A DNA stretch of 64,000 nucleotides from Tsuneonella dongtanensis (GCF_001698205.1 NZ_CP016591.1:1736001-1800000); one strand, 5' to 3'. Shown: positions 27,140 to 35,513, numbered from the stretch's first letter. Program-made: numbers and translations. The notes: generated by a model from the letters alone, not told the origin.

Positions 27140-27821
27140 ACAGCGCGCCATTGCCGAAGAATTGATGGACGACCCTGCGCTCGACGCGGGGACATACACC
27201 GCGGTCCTCCACGACCTTGCGCGAGTGAACACACTGACGCTGGCCCGGCGGCCGACGCTGGCGTTTCTCGAGCGGGCGATCGGCACGCACAAAAGGTTCA
27301 ACCTGCTCGATGTCGGGTTCGGTGATGGCGATATGTTGCGCGCCATAGCCCGCTGGGCCGAGCGCCATGGAATCGAAGCGCGACTGGTCGGAATCGACCT
27401 GAACCCGCGCAGCGCAGTGGCAGCGAAGGACACTTCGACATCATCGCGTATCCCTATCGAATACCGAACGGGGGATTATGCCGATTGTGCGGGCGAAGGC
27501 TGGGACTGCGTCATTTCCAGCCTCGTGGCGCATCACATGACCCGCGAGCAGCTCCTGACGTTCCTGCGCTTCATGGACCGCGAGGCGAGAGCAGGCTGGC
27601 TGGTCAACGACCTGCATCGCCACGGCTTCGCCTATGCCGGGTGGCCGCTTCTGGCGGGACTGATGCGCTGGCACCCGATCGTGCGGCATGACGGGCACCT
27701 GTCCATCGCGCGGTCGTATCGGCCGGGTGAATGGCCGCCATTGCTGGCCGACGCCGGGATCGACGGAGCCCGCGTGTTCCGCCAGTTCCCCTTCCGGCTC
27801 TGCGTCGAGAAGATCCGCTGA
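27132..27821 (+). CDS. SAM-dependent methyltransferase of type III PKS operon
   Basis: 229 residues, class I methyltransferase fold: motif I LLDVGFGDGDML, acidic strand end VGIDLNP, and a post-I segment CVISSLVAHHM. It starts inside the PKS gene and ends in a CTGA overlap with the flavoprotein gene. Probably O- or C-methylates the polyketide product, or works on a lipid carrying it. Substrate not visible. Confidence 0.85.
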   Translation: MLEQRAIAEELMDDPALDAGTYTAVLHDLARVNTLTLARRPTLAFLERAIGTHKRFNLLDVGFGDGDMLRAIARWAERHGIEARLVGIDLNPRSAVAAKDTSTSSRIPIEYRTGDYADCAGEGWDCVISSLVAHHMTREQLLTFLRFMDREARAGWLVNDLHRHGFAYAGWPLLAGLMRWHPIVRHDGHLSIARSYRPGEWPPLLADAGIDGARVFRQFPFRLCVEKIR

Positions 27822-28881
27822 ACGCCCCACTCATCCTTGGCGCGGGGCCGGCGGGCTGCATGGCGGCGATCCACCTCTGTCGTGGCGAAGTACGGCCGGT
27901 GCTGCTCGATCGCGACGAAACCGTTGGCGATGCCCTGTGCGGCGGCTTCCTGTCGTGGCGCACTGCCGAGCGGCTGCGCGCGGTGGGGATCGGCCCGATG
28001 CAACTCGGGGCGCATCCCGTGGAAACGCTGGCGCTGATCGCGGGCAAGTCTGAGGCGATTGCGTCGCTGCCTTCGCCCGGTTTCGGCCTGTCGCGCCACG
28101 CGCTCGACACCGCGCTCAGGCGAAGGGCGGTGGGCGAGGGTGCGCGGTTGGTGATCGACAAGGCCCGCTCGGTCGCACCGGGCGTGATCGAAGGCGAAGA
28201 GGCGGAGCATCGGTCCGAGGCGATCTTTCTCGCCAGCGGCAAGCACGACGTGCGCGGCGCAGTGCGCCCCCGGCAGGACAAGGACCCCGCGCTGGGCATT
28301 CGCATACGTCTGCCCGCTGCCGAAGGCCTTCGGACACGTCTGAAGGGCCGGATTGAACTGCACCTGTTCCGCGGGGGTTACGCTGGCATCGTGTTGCAGG
28401 AAGACGGCAGCGCCAACGTTTGCCTTGCCTTGCGCAAGTCGCTGCTGGCCGAGGCTGGCGGCAACCCGCGCGCACTGCTCGACCGGCTGGCATCGCGGCA
28501 TCCGCGCTTTGCCGATCGCATGGCCTTCGCGCCTGCCGACCTGCCTGTCGATAGTATCGGTGCCGTGCCCTATGGCTTCGTCGCGCAGACCACCGAACCG
28601 GGCATCTGGCGTCTCGGCGATCAGGCGGCGGTGATTCCGTCGCTCGCGGGCGAAGGCATGGCGATCGCGATGGAGAGCGGCGCGGCCGCCGCCCAGGCGT
28701 GGCTTGCCGGGCATGATGCCGCGCGCTTCCAGCGCGAGTTCGCATTGCGCGCCGCGCGTCCGATCCGCGTTGCGAGACTGATCTGGCATATCGCCGAGAT
28801 CGAGCCCGGGGCGCGATTGCTCGCCGGTGTCAGCGGTGCAATGCCCTCGCTCGCCCGGGCGGCGATGGCGCTGACCCGGAT

Positions 28882-28885
<4 letters not shown>
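27818..28885 (+). CDS. FAD-dependent oxidoreductase (UbiH/geranylgeranyl-reductase-like)
   Basis: About 355 residues. APLILGAGPAGCMAAIHL binds FAD; VGDALCGGFLSWRTAERL is the conserved segment seen in flavoproteins of type III PKS operons; GDQAAVIPSLAGEGMAIAMESG is the second FAD motif. No ATG, GTG or TTG fits between the methyltransferase stop and the FAD motif, so the start is taken as CTG at 27818 in a CTGA overlap; the only other in-frame option is ATG at 27731, deep in the upstream gene. Likely hydroxylates or reduces the PKS product. Converges on ilvE with a shared CTAG. Confidence 0.82.
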
Positions 28886-29958
<1,073 letters not shown>

Positions 29959-30024
29959 GAGGCGCGGTTAAGGTGCGTCGCGCCCTCGCGCAAGTAAGCC
30001 GAGCTTGCCGCGTCCCAAGCCGGC

Positions 30025-30163
30025 AAATGAGAAGGGCGGCATCTCATCGGAGATACCGGCCCCAATCGTTTGCCGAAATGAGAAGGGCGGCATCGCATCC
30101 GAGATACCGCCCCCAATCGTTTGCCGAAATGAGAAGGGCGGCATCTCATCCGAGATACCGCCC
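30025..30163. repeat. Three tandem 51-bp repeats with hairpins
   Basis: Copies begin at 30025, 30076 and 30127 (AAATGAGAAGGGCGGCAT each); the third stops matching after about 37 nt. Each copy holds an inverted repeat (arms GGGCGGCATCTC and GAGATACCGCCC, 4-nt loop). As minus-strand RNA one pair is a U-G wobble, so the hairpin is almost perfect and is followed by TTCTCATTT, a weak terminator-like tail; as plus-strand RNA there is a C-A mismatch. The array sits between a minus-strand small ORF and ilvE. The 51-nt period lets frames run through it, but I see no real protein. Confidence 0.85.
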
Positions 30164-30175
30164 TTCGCATGGTCA

Positions 30176-30192
30176 GCGGCCGGTTCGGCCGC
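30176..30192. other. GC-rich hairpin GCGGCCG-GTT-CGGCCGC
   Basis: A perfect 7-bp stem with a 3-nt loop between the small ORF stop and the tandem repeats. Together with a GGTCG-GTGA-CGACC hairpin (30241-30254, minus strand, GNRA-type loop) inside the small ORF and a CCCCCG/CGAGGGG hairpin at 30310-30328 in its 5' leader, it makes the whole minus-strand leader highly structured. Confidence 0.6.
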
Positions 30193-30219
30193 CCACGAAG
30201 CCTCTATCGGCGTCAGAGA

Positions 30220-30276
30220 TTACCGATAATGCCTCGCGAGGGTCGTCACCGACCTCCCTGCTGAACCATGAGACAT
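30220..30276 (-). CDS. 18-codon small ORF with perfect Shine-Dalgarno
   Basis: ATG at 30276 to TAA at 30220 encodes MSHGSAGRSVTTLARHYR. Upstream, GAAAGGAGGTGATCC (30292-30278) is complementary over 15 nt to the canonical 3' tail of bacterial 16S rRNA, with a 7-nt gap from GGAGG to the ATG. The peptide is basic and has only one Val and one Leu, so it is not a classical branched-chain attenuator peptide despite lying upstream of ilvE. I do not recognise the peptide. It could be a translated regulatory leader, or a ribosome-binding RNA in which translation is incidental. Confidence 0.6.
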   Translation of the reverse strand: MSHGSAGRSVTTLARHYR

Positions 30277-30362
30277 CGGATCACCTCCTTTCGCGCTTCT
30301 AGAGCCAGACCCCTCGTTTCACCGGGGGCCGAGAGCCGCGTGGGTCGCTGGCCTCGTCAGGG

Positions 30363-30391
30363 AATGTGAGTCTTTCAGCGCCGCAAGACAA
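30363..30391 (-). promoter_or_regulatory. Probable strong promoter of the ilvE-upstream leader
   Basis: On the minus strand TTGTCT (30391-30386), a 17-nt spacer and CACATT (30368-30363) give a sigma70-like promoter; an A/T-rich tract GAAAAACTAAAATTCAA just upstream resembles an UP element. Transcription would begin near 30356, giving an 80-nt structured 5' leader before the small ORF. Confidence 0.5.
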
Positions 30392-30431
30392 GCCTTGAAT
30401 TTTAGTTTTTCACTGTCAGTATCGACACTTC

Positions 30432-30459
30432 GGGCCCGCACGATCTGCGGGCCCTTTTT
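30432..30459 (+). terminator. Rho-independent terminator, plus strand, no annotated gene upstream
   Basis: GGGCCCGCA-CGATC-TGCGGGCCC is a perfect 9-bp stem followed by TTTTT on the plus strand. No plus-strand gene lies within 1.5 kb upstream, since ilvE and the leader are on the minus strand. It either ends an unannotated plus-strand RNA or stops read-through from the type III PKS operon. It cannot end the minus-strand lipoprotein gene, because no U-run follows on that strand. Confidence 0.75.
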
Positions 30460-30463
30460 CATG

Positions 30464-31000
30464 TCAGCGGCAGTCCTCGATCACGCGCGTGATTTCCGGC
30501 CAGCTCGGGAGATAAAGCGCCGCCTGCCCCGGTACTTCGACCGCGAACCTGCCCTTCGAAAAGGCGATGGCGTCGAGCAGCGGATCGCTCGAGCCGAGCG
30601 TGGCGATAAGGGACGGCAGCTCGCCGGTGGCCGGCGTGGCCGTAATCGCCCGGTCGGTGGTCTCGGTGCGGATTCGCATGGGCATGGGCTCGGCTGCAGC
30701 CCCTGCGCGCGCAAGGGTGACGCGCCGCTGGCCGAGGACGCAAGTGATCGCAAAGCGCGCGTCGGTGCCCGATTCGCCGAACAGTGCCGCGGTGGTCGTG
30801 CCGCCCTTGCGATAGAACCAGTCCCCGGCGGTCTGCGGCGCATCCATCCAGTTGGCGTATGCAGTGGTCGGAGTCGGCGTCGGCGTCGGGGCGGGCGTCG
30901 GCCGCGCGATCGGCGGTGCGGGCGTGGGTTCGGGAGCCGGCGCCGAGCAGCAGGCGGTGGCGAGGCAGGCAATGGCGGCAATGGATGCACGAAAGCGCAT
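30464..31000 (-). CDS. Hypothetical lipoprotein with Pro/Thr-rich linker
   Basis: 178 residues. The N-terminus (RASIAAIACLATACCS) is a lipoprotein signal with lipobox LATAC. Residues 20-46 are a Pro/Thr/Ala-rich spacer (TPAPTPTPTPTT), then a folded domain of about 130 residues with FYRKGGTTTAALFG and a Cys pair (one in ITCVLG, one in the terminal EDCR) that may form a disulfide. I do not recognise the family. Probably an envelope protein. Divergent from tlyA. Confidence 0.75.
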   Translation of the reverse strand: MRFRASIAAIACLATACCSAPAPEPTPAPPIARPTPAPTPTPTPTTAYANWMDAPQTAGDWFYRKGGTTTAALFGESGTDARFAITCVLGQRRVTLARAGAAAEPMPMRIRTETTDRAITATPATGELPSLIATLGSSDPLLDAIAFSKGRFAVEVPGQAALYLPSWPEITRVIEDCR

Positions 31001-31053
31001 GAATTCTCCCGGGTTTGACAGCCGTTCAACGCACGCTAGGCGATGAAGGGTCC

Positions 31054-31854
31054 ATGGGAAAGAAGCGCCTCGACCAATTGATCGTCGATCGCGGGCTCGC
31101 CGAAAGTCGCAGCCGTGCGCAGGCGCTGGTCATGGCGGGTCTGGTCTTCTCGGCTGGGCGCAAGCTCGACAAGCCGGGCCACCAGCTTGCCGAAGATGCC
31201 GAGATCGACGTGCGCGGGCGCGACCATCCGTGGGTTTCGCGCGGGGGCATCAAGCTGGCGCACGCTATCGAAGCCTTCGGACTCGATCCCGCAGGCGCGA
31301 CTGCGATGGACATCGGCAGTTCGACCGGCGGGTTCACCGACGTTCTTCTGCAAGGCGGGGCGCGCCGCGTTTTCGCGGTCGATTCGGGCACGAACCAGCT
31401 CGCATGGAAGCTCCGGCAGGATCCGCGGGTCACGGTGCTCGAACAGACGAGCGCGCGGGTGCTGACGCCGGCGATGATCGACGCGCCGTGCGACTGGGTC
31501 GTCTGCGATGCCTCCTTCATCGGATTGTCGAAGGTCCTTCAGCGACCGCTCGAGCTTGCCGCGTCCGATTGCCGTCTGGTCGCCTTGATCAAGCCCCAGT
31601 TCGAGGTTGGCCGCGACGAGGTGGGCAAGGGCGGGGTGGTCCGCGATCCGCAGCTTCACGCGCGCGTCTGCGACGAGGTGCGCGAATGGCTCGAATCGGG
31701 CGGCTGGGCCGTCGACGGAATCGTCCCCAGTCCCATCACGGGACCCGAGGGCAATGTGGAGTTCCTCATCGCCGCGCGACGTGGCACCGTTGCGCCCGCA
31801 TCGGTGGTCGGCCACACAACCATCGACGATTCGGTTTCGACGGAGAATCCATGA
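31054..31854 (+). CDS. tlyA: TlyA-type rRNA 2'-O-methyltransferase
   Basis: 266 residues from ATG 31054 (GKKRLDQLIVDRGLAESRSRAQALVMAGLV is the S4 RNA-binding domain at about 2-60). An FtsJ-like methyltransferase domain follows, with MDIGSSTGGFTDVLLQGGARRVFAVD as motif I and PQFEVGRDEVGKGGVVRD. Members methylate ribose of specific rRNA cytidines; some are called hemolysin A. Overlaps tspO by ATGA, so the two are coupled. Confidence 0.9.
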   Translation: MGKKRLDQLIVDRGLAESRSRAQALVMAGLVFSAGRKLDKPGHQLAEDAEIDVRGRDHPWVSRGGIKLAHAIEAFGLDPAGATAMDIGSSTGGFTDVLLQGGARRVFAVDSGTNQLAWKLRQDPRVTVLEQTSARVLTPAMIDAPCDWVVCDASFIGLSKVLQRPLELAASDCRLVALIKPQFEVGRDEVGKGGVVRDPQLHARVCDEVREWLESGGWAVDGIVPSPITGPEGNVEFLIAARRGTVAPASVVGHTTIDDSVSTENP

Positions 31855-32408
31855 CCGCTCTCGCCTCGCGCGGACAGTTGCGCGCCAGCTTCATTCGCTG
31901 GGCCCTGTTCACCGTACCGCTCGTCGTTCTGCTGGGTTTCCTCTCGGGACAGCTGTCGGGCAGCGGGGCAGGAAGCTTCTGGTTCCAGTCGCTCGAAAAG
32001 CCGGCGATCTTTCCCCCCCCGATGTGGTTCGGGATCGTCTGGACGATCCTGTACGTCCTCATGGGCCTGGCCCTGGCGCTGGTCTGCGCCGCGTGGGGCG
32101 CCCGCGGACGCGGGCTGGCGATCGCGTTCTTCGCGTTGCAGTTCGTGGTCAACCTCGCCTGGTCGCCGGTCTTCTTCGCGATGCACGATATGCGTGCAGC
32201 ATTGATCGTGATCGGCGTTCTCGATGTGCTGGTGCTGATCACCATCGTGCTCTTCTGGCGCGTGCGAAAGCTCGCCGCGGTCCTGTTGCTGCCCTACCTG
32301 GCGTGGATCGTGTTCGCGACCGTACTCAACTGGCAGTTCCTCGAACTCAATCCCGGCGGCGGGATCGAAGGCCCGGCGAACGGTGCGGTCGAACGCTTCG
32401 AATTGTGA
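31851..32408 (+). CDS. tspO: TspO/MBR family tryptophan-rich sensory protein
   Basis: 185 residues with five predicted membrane helices and the family landmarks PPPMWFGIVWTILYVLMGLAL, QFVVNLAWSPVFFAMH and LNWQFLELNP. TspO proteins bind and may degrade tetrapyrroles and, in alphaproteobacteria, modulate oxygen-dependent expression of photosynthesis and stress genes. An N-terminal extension of about 20 residues precedes the first helix. Inner or outer membrane location is not decided by the sequence. Confidence 0.93.
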   Translation: MTALASRGQLRASFIRWALFTVPLVVLLGFLSGQLSGSGAGSFWFQSLEKPAIFPPPMWFGIVWTILYVLMGLALALVCAAWGARGRGLAIAFFALQFVVNLAWSPVFFAMHDMRAALIVIGVLDVLVLITIVLFWRVRKLAAVLLLPYLAWIVFATVLNWQFLELNPGGGIEGPANGAVERFEL

Positions 32409-32445
32409 CTTGCGGGCGGCGCGGTGCGCCGCCACATAACGCGCC

Positions 32446-32700
32446 ATGCAAAGCGAAAACCCCCTCGTCGCCGATCTCGTCAAGCTGGCCAATGCCGCGG
32501 CAGGCACCTTTGCGGGTATGACGCGCGAAGCCCGGGACGGCGCACGCGAGCGTCTTCGCGAGGCGATGGGCGGCATGGATTTCGTAAGCCGCGAGGAATT
32601 CGACGCGGTCAAGGCGATGGCTGCCAGGGCGCGCGAGGACAGCGAGGCGCTGGCCGCCCGTGTCGCGGCGCTCGAAGCGAAGCTCGCCGACAGAGCCTGA
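32446..32700 (+). CDS. ubiK: Ubiquinone biosynthesis accessory factor UbiK-like (BMFP domain)
   Basis: 84 residues: an amphipathic N-terminal helix (ENPLVADLVKLANAAAGTFAGM), a middle segment with FVSREEFDAVKAMAARAR, and a C-terminal coiled coil (LAARVAALEAKLAD). This is the BMFP/YqiC layout; UbiK binds lipid and assists the late steps of ubiquinone synthesis. Small free-standing gene between tspO and a conserved hypothetical. Confidence 0.88.
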   Translation: MQSENPLVADLVKLANAAAGTFAGMTREARDGARERLREAMGGMDFVSREEFDAVKAMAARAREDSEALAARVAALEAKLADRA

Positions 32701-32763
32701 CATTACGCAAGATTGGAACGCTCCCACGCGCGCTCGGTTTGAGTGGGCGAAAGGGACCTTTTC

Positions 32764-33060
32764 ATGTTTACCCAGCTCAACCCGCCGATCCCGCTGCACG
32801 TACTCGACAAGGGGGACGGGCTCGCGATCGGAATGATCGACTACGGTCCCGAACATAACCTGCTGTGGATCACGGCCATCGACGCTACCGGGGAAATCTG
32901 GTGCGCGCCCAATCCGCAGGTGCGCATGCAGGCCAACTGGAGCATGGGCCGCGGCAAGAGCGCGGCCGTTTCGGCGTCGCGCGAGCGCATGGCAGCCAAG
33001 AACGCGGGGTTGGGCGAAGTCTGCGCCGACTGCGCGGATGCGCTGGCCGAGCGCGTCTAG
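32764..33060 (+). CDS. Conserved hypothetical protein, 98 aa
   Basis: Starts at ATG 32764. The protein (LNPPIPLHVLDKGDGLAIGMIDYGPEHNLLWITAID) looks like a small beta-rich domain with a C-terminal Cys pair (VCADCADAL). I recognise no named domain. Its TAG shares a CTAG with the stop of the convergent recF gene. Real gene by codon pattern and position; function unknown. Confidence 0.75.
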   Translation: MFTQLNPPIPLHVLDKGDGLAIGMIDYGPEHNLLWITAIDATGEIWCAPNPQVRMQANWSMGRGKSAAVSASRERMAAKNAGLGEVCADCADALAERV

Positions 33061-34127
33061 CCTTCGCGCGCCACCGTACCGCCGGACACCCGCCAGACCG
33101 TCGCTTCTCCCCCGATCGCGGCAAACGGCGCCAGTTCGGTTCCGGTGAACCACACCTGCGTCTTCCCCGCGGCGAGCCGTTCGTAGAGCGCTTCCCGGCG
33201 CCGGGGATCGAGGTGCGCGGCAACCTCGTCGAGCAGCAGCACGCTCGCCCGGCCTCGCGCAGCAAGCGCTGCGTGGGCAAGGGTGATGGCGATCAACATC
33301 GCCTTCTGCTCGCCGGTGGAGCACTGGGCGGCTGCGTGGCCCTTGCCTGCCATCGTGACGGTAAGATCGTCGCGGTGCGGCCCTGCAAGGGTGCGACCGG
33401 CGCTTCGGTCGAGCGCGCGGCTAGCCCGTAATGCCTCGGGCGTGCCGTCGCCGCCCGAAACGAGCGCGAGTTCCGGGCGGGCGAAGGGCTCGTCGGGCAG
33501 GGCGGCCAGTTCCTCGCCCAATGCAGCGACCAGACGCGACCGTCCGGCGGACAGTGCGGCTCCGGCCTCGGCCATCTGCGCTTCGATGCCGTCGAGCCAG
33601 ACGGGATCGGGCGCGGCCTCTCCCGCAAGGAGGCGGTTGCGCTCGCGCAGGGCCGCTTCGTACCGCGCGGCAGCCCGGGCATGGGTGGCATCGAGGGCGA
33701 CCGCCATACGGTCAAGCCAGCGCCGCCGCGCGCCGGCGCTGTCCATGAACAGCCCGTCCATCGCCGGGGTGAGCCAGGCAAGCGCCAGCCATTCGCCGAG
33801 GGCAAGGGCAGACGCTTCGGCGCCGTTGATGCGAACCGCGCGCCGGGTCGGCCGGGCGGGATCGGTGGATGTGCCGAGGCGCACCGGTTCCCCGTCGTTG
33901 GCGAGCGATGCGCCCACCGCGAAGCCGCCGGGTCCGTCGGCCGACGCCATCTCGGCGATCGCGGCACGGCGCAGGCCCCTCCCGGGGGCGAGGAGCGAAA
34001 GAGCCTCGAGAATGTTGGTCTTGCCGGCCCCGTTCTCTCCGATCAGCAGGTTGAACTGGGCCGCGCCCTCCAGCGAGGTCGCGGCGTGGTTGCGAAAGCC
34101 GTTCAGGGAGATGCGATCTATCGACAT
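33057..34127 (-). CDS. recF: DNA replication/repair protein RecF
   Basis: 356-residue SMC-like ATPase. Walker A GENGAGKT at 30-37, ABC-type signature region CSTGEQKA, Walker B VLLLDEVAAHLD. It loads RecA at gaps through RecFOR. Not next to dnaA/dnaN/gyrB, as is common in alphaproteobacteria. Divergent from a sigma-54-driven small-peptide operon, with 228 bp between. Confidence 0.95.
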   Translation of the reverse strand: MSIDRISLNGFRNHAATSLEGAAQFNLLIGENGAGKTNILEALSLLAPGRGLRRAAIAEMASADGPGGFAVGASLANDGEPVRLGTSTDPARPTRRAVRINGAEASALALGEWLALAWLTPAMDGLFMDSAGARRRWLDRMAVALDATHARAAARYEAALRERNRLLAGEAAPDPVWLDGIEAQMAEAGAALSAGRSRLVAALGEELAALPDEPFARPELALVSGGDGTPEALRASRALDRSAGRTLAGPHRDDLTVTMAGKGHAAAQCSTGEQKAMLIAITLAHAALAARGRASVLLLDEVAAHLDPRRREALYERLAAGKTQVWFTGTELAPFAAIGGEATVWRVSGGTVAREG

Positions 34128-34257
34128 TCGATAGGAGAGCGATAGCCGTGTGGCAGGGACGCTGCCAGCAGGGAAAGTGCAAATCCCAACTCGTGGTAAA
34201 ATTTCCCAATGTTGAGCAAAGCATTCATGTGAGGTTTATCAACTCGAAACGGAAAAT

Positions 34258-34271
34258 GGCGGATTTCCGCC
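34258..34271. promoter_or_regulatory. Palindrome GGCGGA-TT-TCCGCC upstream of sigma-54 promoter
   Basis: Perfect 6-bp arms 12 nt before the -24/-12 element, flanked by AAAA and TTTT. The same arms recur at 34315-34330 on the other side of the promoter with a 4-nt spacer. Two copies suggest binding sites for one dimeric regulator; alternatively this copy is a terminator-like hairpin. Confidence 0.4.
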
Positions 34272-34283
34272 GTTTTCTGCAAT

Positions 34284-34298
34284 TGGCACGGCCCTTGC
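34284..34298 (+). promoter_or_regulatory. Sigma-54 promoter
   Basis: TGGCACGGCCCTTGC matches the -24/-12 consensus (TGGCACG-N4-TTGC) with exactly 10 nt between GG and GC. Transcription should start near 34310, giving a leader of about 45 nt to the 41-aa ORF. Sigma-54 promoters need an enhancer-binding protein; in phage-shock systems this is PspF. Confidence 0.8.
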
Positions 34299-34314
34299 GA
34301 AGTATCCGGCATCA

Positions 34315-34330
34315 GGCGGAATGATCCGCC
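34315..34330. promoter_or_regulatory. Palindrome GGCGGA-ATGA-TCCGCC in 5' leader
   Basis: Repeats the arms of the 34258 palindrome just downstream of the expected start of transcription. It could be a second operator or an RNA hairpin ahead of the ribosome site (AAAGGGAT). Confidence 0.4.
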
Positions 34331-34355
34331 GGAGTTTCGAAAAAGGGATACGACA

Positions 34356-34481
34356 ATGCAAATTCTCAACAACAAGGCTGCCGCCGCGGTTTTCTCGCTT
34401 GCCTTCAGCCTCGTGATGTTCGCGACGGCGATCGCTCCCGCCAATGGCGGCGCGCTCCTGCCGGGTGGTATGCTGGCGTGA
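34356..34481 (+). CDS. 41-aa membrane peptide of sigma-54/PspC operon
   Basis: MQILNNKAAAAV opens a short polar head, followed by a hydrophobic segment (FSLAFSLVMFATAIAP) and a Gly-rich tail (NGGALLPGGMLA). Support: a ribosome site (AAAGGGAT), the sigma-54 promoter 46-72 nt upstream, and a GTGA overlap with the PspC gene, which implies translational coupling. The helix is a single membrane span or uncleaved signal. I do not know a named family; it takes the place that PspB or other small phage-shock peptides hold in other operons. Confidence 0.65.
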   Translation: MQILNNKAAAAVFSLAFSLVMFATAIAPANGGALLPGGMLA

Positions 34482-34696
34482 ACGGCCTCGACAACCCCCG
34501 GCCCGCAGTGACCCCGGTCAAGAGCGGGTTCCACCTCGACCGCAGCAACGCCAAGGTCTTCGGTGTCTGTTCGGGCATTGCCCGTCACTTCGACATCGAC
34601 CCCATGATCGTCCGCGTGGCCTTTGCCGCCGGCACGATCCTCGGCTTCGGCTCGCTGCTGCTGGTCTACCTGGCGATCGCGCTGATCGCCGACTGA
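34478..34696 (+). CDS. PspC domain protein, 72 aa
   Basis: GTG start overlapping the peptide stop. GFHLDRSNAKVFGVCSGIARHFDIDPMIVRVAF-type sequence (residues 17-50) and a hydrophobic segment (AAGTILGFGSLLLVYLAIALIAD) make a minimal PspC domain with one or two membrane passes. PspC takes part in sensing inner-membrane stress with PspA/PspB; the sigma-54 promoter fits that link. No PspA or PspF gene is in the window. Confidence 0.88.
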   Translation: MNGLDNPRPAVTPVKSGFHLDRSNAKVFGVCSGIARHFDIDPMIVRVAFAAGTILGFGSLLLVYLAIALIAD

Positions 34697-34727
34697 GGGA
34701 GCCCTCTCGGGGGCTCCCTCCTTTCCC
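34695..34727. terminator. Hairpin terminator between pspC and SDR gene
   Basis: A 10-bp perfect stem (GAGGGAGCCC/GGGCTCCCTC, 6-nt loop) followed by CTTTCC on the plus strand, placed between convergent genes. The short T-run makes it a moderate terminator. Confidence 0.65.
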
Positions 34728-35513
34728 TCACATCGCGCTGATGCCGCCGTCGAGCTTGAGCTCGGCCCCGGTCATGAAGCTGCTCTCGTCACTGGCGAGG
34801 AACAGCACGCCATCGGCGATCTCGCGCGGCTCGCCGACCCGCTTCAACGGTATCTGGCGCGCCAGCTTGTCCATGATCACGCTCTTCTCGCGTCCGGTCG
34901 ATCGCACCATCCCGTCGAGGATCGGCGTATCGACAAAAGTCGGATGGACCGAGTTGCAGCGGATGTTCCATCCCATCTTGCCGCAGTAGAGCGCGACGCT
35001 TTTCGACAGCATCCACACCGCGGCCTTGCTGGCATTGTAGCCGGGCATCGTGTCGCTCGCGATCAGGCCGGCGATCGAGCTGATGTTAATGATCGAGCCG
35101 GGCTGGTTGTCCTTCATCAGCGGCAGGGCCTTCTGGCAGCCGAGGAACACCGAATCCACGTTGATCGCGAAGCCCTTGCGCCATTCCTCCAGCGTGCATG
35201 TCTCGATATTGCCGCGCACTCCGACACCGGCGTTGTTGACGAGGACCGACAGCCCGCCGAGCTTCTCGCGCGCCATTTCGATCGCTTCGTCCCAGTGGTC
35301 GGGGTTGGTCACGTCATGGACCATCGAAAACGCGGTGTCGGCGCCGAATTCATCGTTGATTCGGGCGACGGTTTCCATCGCTCCGTCGCCGTTTATGTCG
35401 GTACACAGCACCCGCGCACCCTCGCGGGCGAGCGCTTCGCAATGCGCCGCACCCAGTCCCTGCGCTCCGCCGGTCACCAGCGCCAGCTTGCCCGCTACCC
35501 GTCCACCACGCAT
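34728..35513 (-). CDS. SDR family oxidoreductase
   Basis: 261 residues: TGGAQGLG cofactor loop, NNAGVG, Ser in NISSIAG, and YNASK catalytic pair; the end DESSFMTGAELKLDGGISAM is the usual SDR C-terminus. The Asp in VLCTDIN after strand 2 favours NAD(H). Resembles the hydroxysteroid/cyclopentanol dehydrogenase-like branch; substrate unknown. Its start overlaps the end of the Nudix gene by 19 nt. Confidence 0.87.
   Translation of the reverse strand: MRGGRVAGKLALVTGGAQGLGAAHCEALAREGARVLCTDINGDGAMETVARINDEFGADTAFSMVHDVTNPDHWDEAIEMAREKLGGLSVLVNNAGVGVRGNIETCTLEEWRKGFAINVDSVFLGCQKALPLMKDNQPGSIINISSIAGLIASDTMPGYNASKAAVWMLSKSVALYCGKMGWNIRCNSVHPTFVDTPILDGMVRSTGREKSVIMDKLARQIPLKRVGEPREIADGVLFLASDESSFMTGAELKLDGGISAM

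Noticed and set aside
30025-30163. CRISPR array
   Set aside because: Only three directly abutting 51-bp units with no unique spacers between them and no cas genes nearby.
30278-30292. Fragment of a 16S rRNA gene 3' end on the plus strand
   Set aside because: The match is limited to the last 15 bases; the preceding sequence does not resemble 16S rRNA, and the opposite strand has a correctly spaced ATG.
29973-30302. Plus-strand frames through the repeats encoding RRAASH-RYRPQSFAE-type repeats
   Set aside because: The frames arise because the 51-bp period is a multiple of three; no ribosome site or plausible protein.
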